Program-made: the position numbers and the translations under genes | Notes under the pieces: model-generated | The model's database searches: none | The model's input: only the letters and a program-made list of their open reading frames with translations | What the model was told of the DNA's origin: nothing | From: Merdivicinus sp050943495 | Lineage (GTDB): Bacteria; Bacillota; Clostridia; Oscillospirales; Ruminococcaceae | Direction of reading: 5' to 3' | Assembly (NCBI GenBank): GCA_050943495.1 | Contig: JBMNPH010000005.1 | Coordinates: 62,001 to 126,000 of the forward strand | Length of the DNA stretch: 64,000 nt | In this document: positions 44,625-51,481 of the stretch, in pieces | Numbering within the stretch: position 1 is the first letter of the stretch | How the letters are laid out: every line of letters starts with the position of its first letter

Positions 44625-44817
44625 CTATAGCAGCAATAAACTGGTTGTCCCTCAGGCCAAGGAAGCAATGGAACGCTTCAAAATGGAAGCCGCTAATGAA
44701 GTCGGTGTAAATCTGAAACAGGGTTACAATGGTGACCTGACCTCTCGTCAGGCTGGCTCCATCGGCGGACAGATGGTTAAGAAGATGATTGAGTCCTACG
44801 AAAATTCCATGAAATAA
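44617..44817 (+). CDS. Small acid-soluble spore protein, alpha/beta type
   Basis: The product has 66 residues, the right length for this family. Signature: 'AKEAMERFKMEAANEVGVNLKQGYNGDLTSRQAGSIGGQMVKKMIE'. The GPR protease site is expected around 'KMEAANE', a slight variant of the common E-(I/F)-A-S/N-E. It coats forespore DNA in an A-like form and protects it from UV. AAGGAGTG lies at a good distance from ATG 44617. It is followed by two terminators. Expression from a sigma-G promoter would be expected, but no clear one could be read upstream. Confidence 0.93.
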   Translation: MSNYSSNKLVVPQAKEAMERFKMEAANEVGVNLKQGYNGDLTSRQAGSIGGQMVKKMIESYENSMK

Positions 44818-44829
44818 CTCCCAATCAGT

Positions 44830-44859
44830 AAAAGCCAGAGTGGAAACACTCTGGCTTTT
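44830..44859 (+). terminator. Terminator of the SASP gene
   Basis: AAAAGCCAGAGTG (44830-44842), GAAA loop and CACTCTGGCTTTT (44847-44859), a 13-base perfect stem ending in T residues. Confidence 0.92.
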
Positions 44860-44867
44860 GTAATTCT

Positions 44868-44895
44868 AATAACATCCGCACGGATGTTATTTTTT
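44868..44895 (+). terminator. Second tandem terminator hairpin
   Basis: AATAACATCCG (44868-44878) pairs with CGGATGTTATT (44881-44891) and TTTT follows; an 11-base perfect stem with a two-base centre just after the first terminator. Confidence 0.8.
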
Positions 44896-45251
44896 CGTGA
44901 AATAGAAGACCACACAAAATGAAAGTTGACTAAATATATTGTTTATGTTATGGAATACCTTTCCGTGCATTTCGTTCATATTGTGGTATGTAGGGGGATG
45001 TTTCTGGCCATTTGAATTTCGGAAATAGCAATGGATGAGTTTCTATCAATTCAAAAAGGACATCTTTTCGTAATGATGCTAGCAGACCACATGAATATAA
45101 AATTTATGGGAACGCATTCCGGATAGTCAAATCGGATAGTCGGTAAGATATTTTTCTTTTAGTCATGAAACCATCTCCCTTACATTGTGTCTTTTCAATA
45201 CTTAATAGATGTAGATCCGGAGCATCGCCATAGATGCTTCGGATTTTGCTT
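44896..45251. other. Non-coding stretch
   Basis: About 355 bases with no supported gene on either strand. On the minus strand it holds the region after the cysteine-rich gene: an imperfect hairpin from AATCCG/CGGAT near 45214-45246 that lacks a T run, and a short frame (MTKRKISYRLSDL...) without a ribosome site. Nothing else recognisable is seen. Confidence 0.5.
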
Positions 45252-45611
45252 TTAGCCGAGGACTTCTGGCTCAGTGACAGGCGGTGTGATTTGACCACAG
45301 CCAGTGCAAATATCTTCAGCAGAAGCATTATTGCAGCTGACAAAGGTATCGCCGACGGAAGCAACTGCACCGAACTCTACCGGTACCGCCACGCAAATAT
45401 CCTGTGCCAAGGTAAAGACGCAGGCACCGTTTCGTTCTCCTTCACAGGTTAGCTTTCCAGGGACCACAACCGGTGCGCCACAGCATTTGGTAAAGGTTGC
45501 ACCAGTTTTGGCAAATGGTGTTACTGTAACCGGAACACAGATCGATGCTGACTGGTATCCCACGGTCGGGCAGGTTTGATCCTCCATTAAAGCAGCATTG
45601 TTTTCCAACAT
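45252..45611 (-). CDS. Cysteine-rich protein, probable spore coat or exosporium component
   Basis: The product has 119 residues. AAAGGAG is 11 bases from ATG 45611. It has ten cysteines and two copies of one motif: 'ASICVPVTVTPFAKTGATFTKCCG' (about 22-45) and 'QDICVAVPVEFGAVASVGDTFVSCNN' (about 70-95), each starting with a Cys and closing with Cys-x-x-Cys or similar. Similar double-motif, cysteine-rich proteins are, from memory, common in spore-forming Clostridia. Its position beside a SASP gene agrees with a spore-surface role, but this is inference. No signal peptide is present, as in most coat proteins. Confidence 0.6.
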   Translation of the reverse strand: MLENNAALMEDQTCPTVGYQSASICVPVTVTPFAKTGATFTKCCGAPVVVPGKLTCEGERNGACVFTLAQDICVAVPVEFGAVASVGDTFVSCNNASAEDICTGCGQITPPVTEPEVLG

Positions 45612-45762
45612 AATTCATTTGACTCCTTTCGTTGTGGAATGGTACATCATATTCCGACAGAATCCGAAAAGTTCCATTTTGGATTCGACACAATTTTTCA
45701 GGAATTTTGGAAAAAAAATTCACCGTGGCGGTGTTTCCGCTCGCGGTGAGAAAATCAGAAGA

Positions 45763-46452
45763 TTATTTGGTCGGATATTTTTTATAACCGGGGTGTCGGC
45801 CTGTTACTTTATAGTAATTTTTGCGAAGATACATCAGCTTATCGATCTGATTCATGGGGATTTCTTTGGCACCGCCCAGCAAATGAGCATTCAGACTAAT
45901 TTTTGCATACAATTCCAGCGTCTCCATCCGGTAATATGCGGTCAAAAGATCTGCACCGACCGTCAATGCGCCGTGGTTCTGGAGCAAAAGAACATCATGT
46001 TCCTGAAGGTAGGGAGTAATCGCTTCCGGCACTTCATCAGTAGACGGGGTGCCATAAGGAGTCAGCGGAATAGACCCGATAGCAATGACCGTCTCAATCA
46101 TGGAATATTCATCCAGGCTCTTGCCGGCAACAGCATATCCGGTTGCGGTGGGCGGATGTGCATGAACAACACCATTTACATCCGGACGCTCCCGATAGCA
46201 GCGCAGATGCATTTTAATTTCTGAAGAGGGTTTGTAGCCTGGCTCGCCTTCAATTACTTCCCCTTTGTCGTTGATACGCACCAGTTTTTCCGGAGTAATA
46301 AAACTCTTGCTGATTCCGGTGGGAGTCGCAAGAAAAGTGCCGTCCTCCAACCGAACAGATACATTTCCGTCATTGGCGGCGACCCATCCAAGCTGCCACA
46401 TTTTATGGCAGACATCACAGATCTGCTCTTTAATTGTATTTAAGTCCTGCAT
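45763..46452 (-). CDS. Class II aldolase/adducin family (fuculose- or ribulose-phosphate aldolase-like)
   Basis: The product has 229 residues. The zinc-site residues are seen: Glu in 'KPSSEIKMHL', 'VVHAHPPTATGY' with two His, and 'QNHGALTVG' with the third His. The N-terminus 'GWVAANDGNVSVRLEDG...ATPTGISK' binds the phosphate of the substrate. It is closest in pattern to L-fuculose-1-phosphate aldolase or L-ribulose-5-phosphate 4-epimerase; the two cannot be separated by eye. It has a consensus-like promoter and is divergent from a DeoR regulator. Confidence 0.88.
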   Translation of the reverse strand: MQDLNTIKEQICDVCHKMWQLGWVAANDGNVSVRLEDGTFLATPTGISKSFITPEKLVRINDKGEVIEGEPGYKPSSEIKMHLRCYRERPDVNGVVHAHPPTATGYAVAGKSLDEYSMIETVIAIGSIPLTPYGTPSTDEVPEAITPYLQEHDVLLLQNHGALTVGADLLTAYYRMETLELYAKISLNAHLLGGAKEIPMNQIDKLMYLRKNYYKVTGRHPGYKKYPTK

Positions 46453-46508
46453 ATAAAACGCTCCTTTTCATTTTTGTGCAGAAGTTCTTGTATTCTGCGT
46501 CTGCCTCT

Positions 46509-46538
46509 ATTATAATAAAAATTGAGCGGTAATGTAAA
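46509..46538 (-). promoter_or_regulatory. Promoter of the class II aldolase gene
   Basis: On the minus strand TTTACA (46538-46533), 18-base spacer and TATAAT (46514-46509). Confidence 0.65.
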
Positions 46539-46620
46539 GAGATGGCGCAAATATCGAAAAATAATCAGTAAAACGCGCAAAAACGCTCAGATTCAATTAA
46601 TTTCGATCGAGGTGTACGGA

Positions 46621-47319
46621 ATGTCTGGATATATTCGTCAGAAGGAAATCCTATCTTTGCTGGAACAAAAAGCGGAGGTTCGGGTAGAAGAATTTTGCCA
46701 TGCTCTATATGTCAGTGCACCTACCATCCGTCGGGATTTGCAGGCGCTGGAACGGGAAGGATTAATTCGCCGAACTCGGGGTGGTGCTGCATTACTGCGC
46801 GGTGCCGGTACAGAATCGCCGTTCACACTGCGTTCTTCCGAACATCACGGTGCCAAGGAACAGATGGCTGAGGAAGCCGTTACCCTCATTTCGGACGGAA
46901 TGACCCTGTTTCTCGATTCCAGTTCCACCATTCTGCGCCTTGCTGCCCTGCTGGGACGATTTCAGGATCTCACCGTCATTACCAACGGCATACGAACGGT
47001 CGAACTTTTGAGTGATTTTCCTCAGCTGACTGTCTTTTCGACCGGAGGCCGTGTTCGTCCACATTCCAAAAGCTTGATCGGAACCTCTGCATGCGATATG
47101 ATTCGCCAGCATTGTGCGGATCTGGTTTTCTTTTCCAGCCAAGGTGTATCCGAAGCATTTGGCCCAACCGAGGCTAATGAGGAGGAAGCGCAAATTAAAA
47201 AGTGTTTTCTGAAATCGGCCAAAAAAGCTGTATTTCTGGCTGATGAGAGTAAGTGGGGGATGGATTACTGCGCTCGAATCTGTCGTTTGGAGGCGATTTT
47301 TCGCATTTTTCGGCGGTAA
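46621..47319 (+). CDS. DeoR family transcriptional regulator
   Basis: The product has 232 residues. ATG 46621 follows GAGGTG; the frame runs further upstream without a ribosome site. N-terminal winged helix: 'RQKEILSLLEQKAEVRVEEFCHALYVSAPTIRRDLQALEREGLIRRTRGGA'. The C-terminal sugar-isomerase-like sensor has 'LFLDSSSTILRLAALL', 'VITNGIRTVELLS', 'VFSTGGRVRPHSKSLIGTSA' and 'VFLADESKWG'. The last segment ends at 'ARICRLEAIFRIFRR', about 15-20 residues short of a typical DeoR. It probably responds to a sugar phosphate and controls the divergent aldolase gene. Confidence 0.85.
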   Translation: MSGYIRQKEILSLLEQKAEVRVEEFCHALYVSAPTIRRDLQALEREGLIRRTRGGAALLRGAGTESPFTLRSSEHHGAKEQMAEEAVTLISDGMTLFLDSSSTILRLAALLGRFQDLTVITNGIRTVELLSDFPQLTVFSTGGRVRPHSKSLIGTSACDMIRQHCADLVFFSSQGVSEAFGPTEANEEEAQIKKCFLKSAKKAVFLADESKWGMDYCARICRLEAIFRIFRR

Positions 47320-47370
47320 AATGCACAAAAGCGACATGCTCAAGCAGAGCGATTTGTGAAGTATTCAGCC

Positions 47371-47399
47371 TTGCCAAAATCCTATTTTTGCTTTAAAAT
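47371..47399 (+). promoter_or_regulatory. Promoter of the purE leader RNA
   Basis: TTGCCA (47371-47376), 17-base spacer and TAAAAT (47394-47399). Transcription would start near 47404-47407, exactly where the structured RNA begins. Confidence 0.7.
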
Positions 47400-47403
47400 A
47401 GAA

Positions 47404-47587
47404 GTATATGGTTCCTGTGATACCACAGGATCTGGGAGTCAAAAATTTGCGCCGGATGGAAAGGAGGCTGTCTGCGTTGAAAGCTTGCAGGGCCGTGTTT
47501 GGATTGGGTTCGGCGGGGATTTTGCACTCCTTTGAGAAAATGTGCGGGATTTTTGCGCGATTTTCTCGCTGAATGTCGGAAATATGC
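47404..47587 (+). ncRNA. ssrS: Probable 6S RNA (ssrS) upstream of purE
   Basis: About 184 bases that fold into one rod with paired ends. The 5' end GTATAT (47404-47409) pairs with ATATGC (47582-47587), and TTCC (47412-47415) with GGAA (47578-47581). A large central bulge follows (47416-47434 against 47531-47577). The distal stem pairs GGAGT with ACTCC (47435-47439/47526-47530), CAAAA with TTTTG (47440-47444/47520-47524) and GCCGGAT with GTTCGGC (47451-47457/47508-47514). Size, closing stem, central bubble and long terminal stem match the 6S RNA plan, which inhibits sigma-A RNA polymerase. A promoter and a terminator flank it. As I recall, 6S RNA is encoded next to purE in some Firmicutes. A purE attenuator of another kind is the main alternative. 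Confidence 0.5.
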
Positions 47588-47615
47588 TGCGATTTTTTGA
47601 AGGTCGCAGCTTTTT
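47586..47615 (+). terminator. Terminator between leader RNA and purE
   Basis: GCTGCGA (47586-47592) pairs with TCGCAGC (47604-47610), followed by TTTTT. It shares two bases with the closing stem of the leader RNA, so read-through could feed purE. Confidence 0.75.
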
Positions 47616-47664
47616 CATTTTTACAGAAGACAATGTTCGATACAAAATTGCGGAGGTATGGAAT

Positions 47665-48162
47665 ATGGCCAAAAAAGTTGCGGTTATTATGGGAAGCGAT
47701 AGCGATTGGGGTACCGTTAAAAAAGGTGTCGCTGTGTTGAAAGAATACGGCGTGGAGACAGAAGTCCATGTGATGAGCGCCCACCGCACCCCGGTTCAGG
47801 CAGCGGAATTTTCTGCCAATGCCAAGAAAAACGGATTCGGCGTGATCATTGCGGCAGCAGGTATGGCAGCTCATCTGGGCGGCGTGCTGGCAGCCTACAC
47901 CACCTTGCCGGTCATCGGAATCCCTATGAAATCGGCGGCTTTGGACGGCATGGATGCTTTGCTCGCCACTGTGATGATGCCCAAAGGCGTTCCGGTTGCA
48001 ACGGTCGCAATCGACGGCGCTGCAAACGCAGCATACCTTGCGCTTCAGATCCTCGCACTTTCTGATGATGCGCTGAGCGAAAAACTGGAAGCTGCTAAAA
48101 AGCAGATGGCAGAAGAAGTGATCGCAAAGGATGCAAAATTGCAGGCAGAAGTGAACGGCTGA
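47665..48162 (+). CDS. purE: N5-carboxyaminoimidazole ribonucleotide mutase
   Basis: The product has 165 residues. ATG 47665 is chosen because GGAGG is seven bases upstream; the open frame runs back through the terminator. Active-site motifs: 'IMGSDSDW', 'VMSAHRTP' (catalytic His) and 'AAAGMAAHLGGVLAAYTTLPVIGIP'. It moves the carboxyl group from N5 to C4 in purine synthesis, and feeds PurC. No purK is in the window, so the carboxylating step must be supplied elsewhere or PurE uses CO2 directly. First protein gene of the purine cluster. Confidence 0.95.
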   Translation: MAKKVAVIMGSDSDWGTVKKGVAVLKEYGVETEVHVMSAHRTPVQAAEFSANAKKNGFGVIIAAAGMAAHLGGVLAAYTTLPVIGIPMKSAALDGMDALLATVMMPKGVPVATVAIDGAANAAYLALQILALSDDALSEKLEAAKKQMAEEVIAKDAKLQAEVNG

Positions 48163-48183
48163 TTTTAAAGGAGGAACCTGACT

Positions 48184-49590
48184 TTGGGCGGTTTTTTTGG
48201 TGTCGTTTCCAAAAACGACTGTGTGATGGATTTGTTTTTCGGCGTGGACTATCATTCCCATCTGGGAACCCGCCGCGGTGGTATGGCAGTTTTGTCCGAC
48301 AAGGGTTTTGAGCGTGCCATTCATAATATTGAGAATTCTCCGTTTCGGACAAAATTCGAAAAAGATGTCGATGAAATGCATGGAACGATGGGAATTGGTT
48401 GCATCAGTGACTATGAGCCGCAGCCGCTGATTGTGCGTTCCCATCTGGGCAATTATGCCATTACCACTGTTGGACGCATCAACAATGAACAGGAACTGAT
48501 CGATCGTGCGCTTGCTCGGGGCGGTCTCCATTTTCTGGAAATGAGCGGTGGGAAGGTCAATGCGACCGAATTGGTGGCTTCTCTCATCAATGAAGGAACC
48601 GACCTCGTTTCCGGCCTTCGCCATGTGCAGGAGATGATCGACGGATCCATGAGTGTGCTGTTGCTGACAAAGGACGGCATCTATGCAGCACGCGATAAAT
48701 ACGGACGGACTCCGATCATCCTCGGCAGCAAGGAGAATGCAATCTGTGCTTCGTTTGAGTCGTTCTCTTATCTGAATCTAGGCTATACGCCGCTGCGGGA
48801 ACTTGGCCCCGGCGAGATTGTGTTTATTGACCGGGAACTGAATGTGAAAGTAGAGTCCCCCCCTCGTGAGAAAATGAAAATCTGCGCCTTCCTGTGGATT
48901 TACTACGGTTATCCGACTTCCTGCTATGAGGGCGTCAATGTAGAAGCCATGCGTAACCGCTGCGGTGAAATTATGGCGAAAAATGATCATGTGGAAGTGG
49001 ATTATGTAGCCGGTATCCCGGATTCCGGTACCCCCCATGCAGTCGGCTATGCTAATGCTTCCGGTTATCCTTTTGCACGGCCTTTCATCAAATATACCCC
49101 GACTTGGCCGCGGAGCTTTATGCCCACCAATCAGGAGATGCGTAATCTCGTGGCACATATGAAGCTCATCCCCGTTGAGGAACTGATTCGCGACAAACGC
49201 CTGCTCTTTATCGACGATTCGATTGTTCGCGGCACCCAAATGGGCGGCACTGCCAAATTCCTCTATGACAGCGGTGCAAAAGAAGTGCATATTCGTTCCG
49301 CTTGCCCGCCCATTCTGTTCGGCTGCAAATACCTGAATTTCTCCCGTTCCAGTTCCGAAATGGAACTCATTACCCGCCGCACGATTGTGGAATTAGAAGG
49401 CGAAGGGGGATTGGATCATCTCTTCGAGTATGCGGACAGTAAAACTGAACGCTATAAAAAAATGGTGGATGCGATCGCCAAAAAATTGGACTTTACTTCC
49501 CTCGGCTATCAGACTCTGGAGGGAATGCTGGAGGCAATCGGCCTGCCAGCCGATCAGGTCTGCACTTACTGCTGGACCGGCAGAGAATAA
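48184..49590 (+). CDS. purF: Amidophosphoribosyltransferase-like protein lacking the catalytic cysteine
   Basis: The product has 468 residues from TTG 48184, with AAAGGAGG upstream. An Ntn-type glutaminase domain (about 1-235) is followed by a phosphoribosyltransferase domain with the PRPP loop 'LLFIDDSIVRGTQ' (about 338-350). In normal PurF the protein starts Met-Cys-Gly-Ile and the Cys is the nucleophile; here it starts Met-Gly-Gly-Phe-Phe-Gly, so the Cys is replaced by Gly. The rest of the domain, including 'YHSHLGTRRGGM' and 'NYAITTVGRINN', is kept. It may use free ammonia or another glutaminase, or it may be a regulatory paralogue. From memory, related clostridial proteins share this start. 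Downstream order purM, purN. Confidence 0.82.
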   Translation: MGGFFGVVSKNDCVMDLFFGVDYHSHLGTRRGGMAVLSDKGFERAIHNIENSPFRTKFEKDVDEMHGTMGIGCISDYEPQPLIVRSHLGNYAITTVGRINNEQELIDRALARGGLHFLEMSGGKVNATELVASLINEGTDLVSGLRHVQEMIDGSMSVLLLTKDGIYAARDKYGRTPIILGSKENAICASFESFSYLNLGYTPLRELGPGEIVFIDRELNVKVESPPREKMKICAFLWIYYGYPTSCYEGVNVEAMRNRCGEIMAKNDHVEVDYVAGIPDSGTPHAVGYANASGYPFARPFIKYTPTWPRSFMPTNQEMRNLVAHMKLIPVEELIRDKRLLFIDDSIVRGTQMGGTAKFLYDSGAKEVHIRSACPPILFGCKYLNFSRSSSEMELITRRTIVELEGEGGLDHLFEYADSKTERYKKMVDAIAKKLDFTSLGYQTLEGMLEAIGLPADQVCTYCWTGRE

Positions 49591-49617
49591 ATGACGCACA
49601 TTTAAAGGAGAATGATT

Positions 49618-50655
49618 ATGAAGAGTTACAGCGATACCTACAAACAGGCAGGCGTAGACGTTACCGCCGGCTACAAAGCAGTTGAACTGATGAAGGAACA
49701 CGTTGCCCGCACCATGACCTCCTCCGTTCTCACCGGATTGGGCGGTTTCGGCGGCCTGTATGAACTGGATACCACGGGAATTTCCCATCCGGTACTGGTT
49801 TCCGGCACCGACGGCGTCGGCACCAAGCTGAAAATCGCATTCCTCATGGACAAACATGACACCATCGGCATCGACTGCGTGGCAATGTGCGTCAACGACA
49901 TCATCTGCTGCGGCGCAAAACCTCAGTTCTTCCTCGATTACATCGCAATTGGCAAGAATTTTCCTGAAAAAGTCGCACAGATTGTAGCGGGCGTTGCGGA
50001 AGGCTGCGTACAGGCTGGCTGTGCACTGGTTGGCGGCGAAACAGCAGAGCATCCCGGCATGATGCCAACAGATGAATATGATCTGGCTGGCTTCTCGGTC
50101 GGCGTAGTCGACAAATCCAAAATTCTGAACAAGGAAACGCAGGTTCCTGGCGATGTTCTGATTGCTCTGCCTTCTTCCGGCGTCCATTCCAACGGCTTCT
50201 CGCTGGTACGGAAGGTATTCAATGTCGAGAAGGCGGATCTGACCACTTATGTGGAAAAACTCGGCGCGCCGCTCGGCGAAACCCTTCTGACTCCCACCAA
50301 AATTTATGTGAAACCCATGTGCGCCCTCTTTGACGCAATTAACGTGAAGTCCGTGGCTCATATCACCGGCGGCGGCTTCTATGAGAATATGCCCCGCGCC
50401 ATCAAGGATGGTCTTTCCGCTAAAATCAAGAAATCCGATGTCAAGGTTCTCCCGATTTTCGAGCTGATTCAGCAGATGGGTAAGATTCCGGAACGCGATA
50501 TGTACAACACCTTTAACATGGGCGTCGGCATGATGGTTTGCGTTGCCAAAGAGGATGTGGACAAGGCTCTGGAAGTTCTGAAAGCCAACGGCGAGCCGGA
50601 TGCTTATATTCTGGGCGAACTGGTCGAAGGCGATGACGGCGTCATTCTGGAATAA
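49618..50655 (+). CDS. purM: Phosphoribosylformylglycinamidine cyclo-ligase (AIR synthetase)
   Basis: The product has 345 residues. ATG 49618 is nine bases from AAAGGAGA; the ATG at 49612 is too close. Motifs: 'GVDVTAGYKAVELMKEH', 'GGFGGLYEL', 'PVLVSGTDGVGTKLKIAFLMDKHDTIGIDCVAMCVNDIICCGAKPQFFLDYIA' (the ATP and FGAM site) and 'VGGETAEHPGMM'. It closes the imidazole ring of AIR with ATP. Follows purF after 27 bases and is followed by purN after 19 bases. Confidence 0.97.
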   Translation: MKSYSDTYKQAGVDVTAGYKAVELMKEHVARTMTSSVLTGLGGFGGLYELDTTGISHPVLVSGTDGVGTKLKIAFLMDKHDTIGIDCVAMCVNDIICCGAKPQFFLDYIAIGKNFPEKVAQIVAGVAEGCVQAGCALVGGETAEHPGMMPTDEYDLAGFSVGVVDKSKILNKETQVPGDVLIALPSSGVHSNGFSLVRKVFNVEKADLTTYVEKLGAPLGETLLTPTKIYVKPMCALFDAINVKSVAHITGGGFYENMPRAIKDGLSAKIKKSDVKVLPIFELIQQMGKIPERDMYNTFNMGVGMMVCVAKEDVDKALEVLKANGEPDAYILGELVEGDDGVILE

Positions 50656-50674
50656 TTGCCGGAAAGGGACAGCC

Positions 50675-51301
50675 ATGAAAAATATTGTCGTTCTGGTGTC
50701 GGGCGGCGGCACCAATCTGCAGGCGCTGATTGACGCCGAAAAGCGGGGCGAAATCCCCGGCGGCAAGATCAGCTGCGTGATTTCGTCCAAACCCGGCGTT
50801 TATGCGCTGGAACGGGCAGAAAAAGCGGGCATTCCGCACCGGGTAGTGGAACGCAAAGCCTATCCCGACCGGGAAAGCTACTCGCAGGCAATCCTCGAGG
50901 CATTAAACGAGGAGAAGGCCGACCTCGTCATTCTGGCGGGCTTCATGATTATTCTGGATGAGCGGGTTCCCAAAGCCTACCAGAATCGGATCCTGAATGT
51001 TCATCCGGCGCTCATTCCGTCCTTCTGCGGTCCCGGATTTTACGGACTGAAAGTTCATGAGGCGGCTCTTGCGGCGGGTGTCAAACTGACCGGCGCGACC
51101 GTTCATTTTGTGAGCGAGGTCTGTGACGGAGGCCCGATTATTCTGCAAGGCGCGGTGCCGGTCAAAAATGGCGATACCCCGGAAATCCTGCAGAAACGGG
51201 TCATGGAGGAAGTGGAATGGAAGCTTCTTCCCAAAGCAGCCGCACTGTTCTGTGCCGGTAAAATTACTGTCGAAAACGGCATTGCACGGGTGGAGGAATA
51301 A
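50675..51301 (+). CDS. purN: Phosphoribosylglycinamide formyltransferase (GAR transformylase)
   Basis: The product has 208 residues. ATG 50675 follows GAAAGGGA. Motifs: 'VLVSGGGTNLQALIDA' at the GAR site and 'LVILAGFMIILDERVPKAYQNRILNVHPALIPSF', where Asn and His (in 'ILNVHPALIPSF') are the catalytic pair; 'GATVHFVSEVCDGGPIILQ' supplies the catalytic Asp. It uses 10-formyl-THF. The next gene begins only after an independent promoter and riboswitch. Confidence 0.96.
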   Translation: MKNIVVLVSGGGTNLQALIDAEKRGEIPGGKISCVISSKPGVYALERAEKAGIPHRVVERKAYPDRESYSQAILEALNEEKADLVILAGFMIILDERVPKAYQNRILNVHPALIPSFCGPGFYGLKVHEAALAAGVKLTGATVHFVSEVCDGGPIILQGAVPVKNGDTPEILQKRVMEEVEWKLLPKAAALFCAGKITVENGIARVEE

Positions 51302-51316
51302 ATCATTCGGCCAATA

Positions 51317-51345
51317 TTGACAAGCCCTCGGTGGTTTGCTATACT
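51317..51345 (+). promoter_or_regulatory. Internal promoter for the riboswitch-controlled purine genes
   Basis: TTGACA (51317-51322), 17-base spacer and TATACT (51340-51345), only 16 bases after the purN stop; transcription should begin near 51352. Confidence 0.85.
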
Positions 51346-51354
51346 AATAGTGGA

Positions 51355-51454
51355 TATGCCCGTGTGACTGACGGATTTGTGGAGTACCACAATGGAGCAC
51401 GGGAATAAATTGCCGACCGTCTGGGCAGCCTTTGTTAAGGTTGCCCATTTTTTG
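51355..51454 (+). promoter_or_regulatory. ZTP (pfl) riboswitch with terminator
   Basis: P1 pairs CCCGTG (51359-51364) with CACGGG (51398-51403). Inside it, TTGTGG and CCACAA form a hairpin (51377-51392). GACGG (51370-51374) pairs with CCGTC (51417-51421) as the pseudoknot. The 3' element 'CCGACCGTCTGGGC' is very close to the ZTP consensus CCGCCUGGGC. A terminator, TGGGCAGCCTT against AAGGTTGCCCA (51422-51447) plus TTTTTT, overlaps the pseudoknot strand, so ligand binding would prevent termination. ZTP/ZMP accumulates when 10-formyl-THF is short, exactly the cofactor needed by the AICAR transformylase downstream. Confidence 0.88.
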
Positions 51455-51481
51455 TTACATCATCATCTGAGGAGGATTTTT

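Noticed and set aside
47404..47660. T-box or guanine riboswitch before purE
   Set aside because: No T-box antiterminator sequence and no purine aptamer core are present. The pairing pattern fits a long closed rod instead.
47365..48624. Long minus-strand open frame across purE and purF
   Set aside because: It crosses the 6S-like RNA, terminator, purE and part of purF. The plus strand is strongly supported and the minus frame resembles no protein family.
49393..50790. Minus-strand open frame across purF-purM
   Set aside because: Shadow of two well-supported genes; no motifs of its own.
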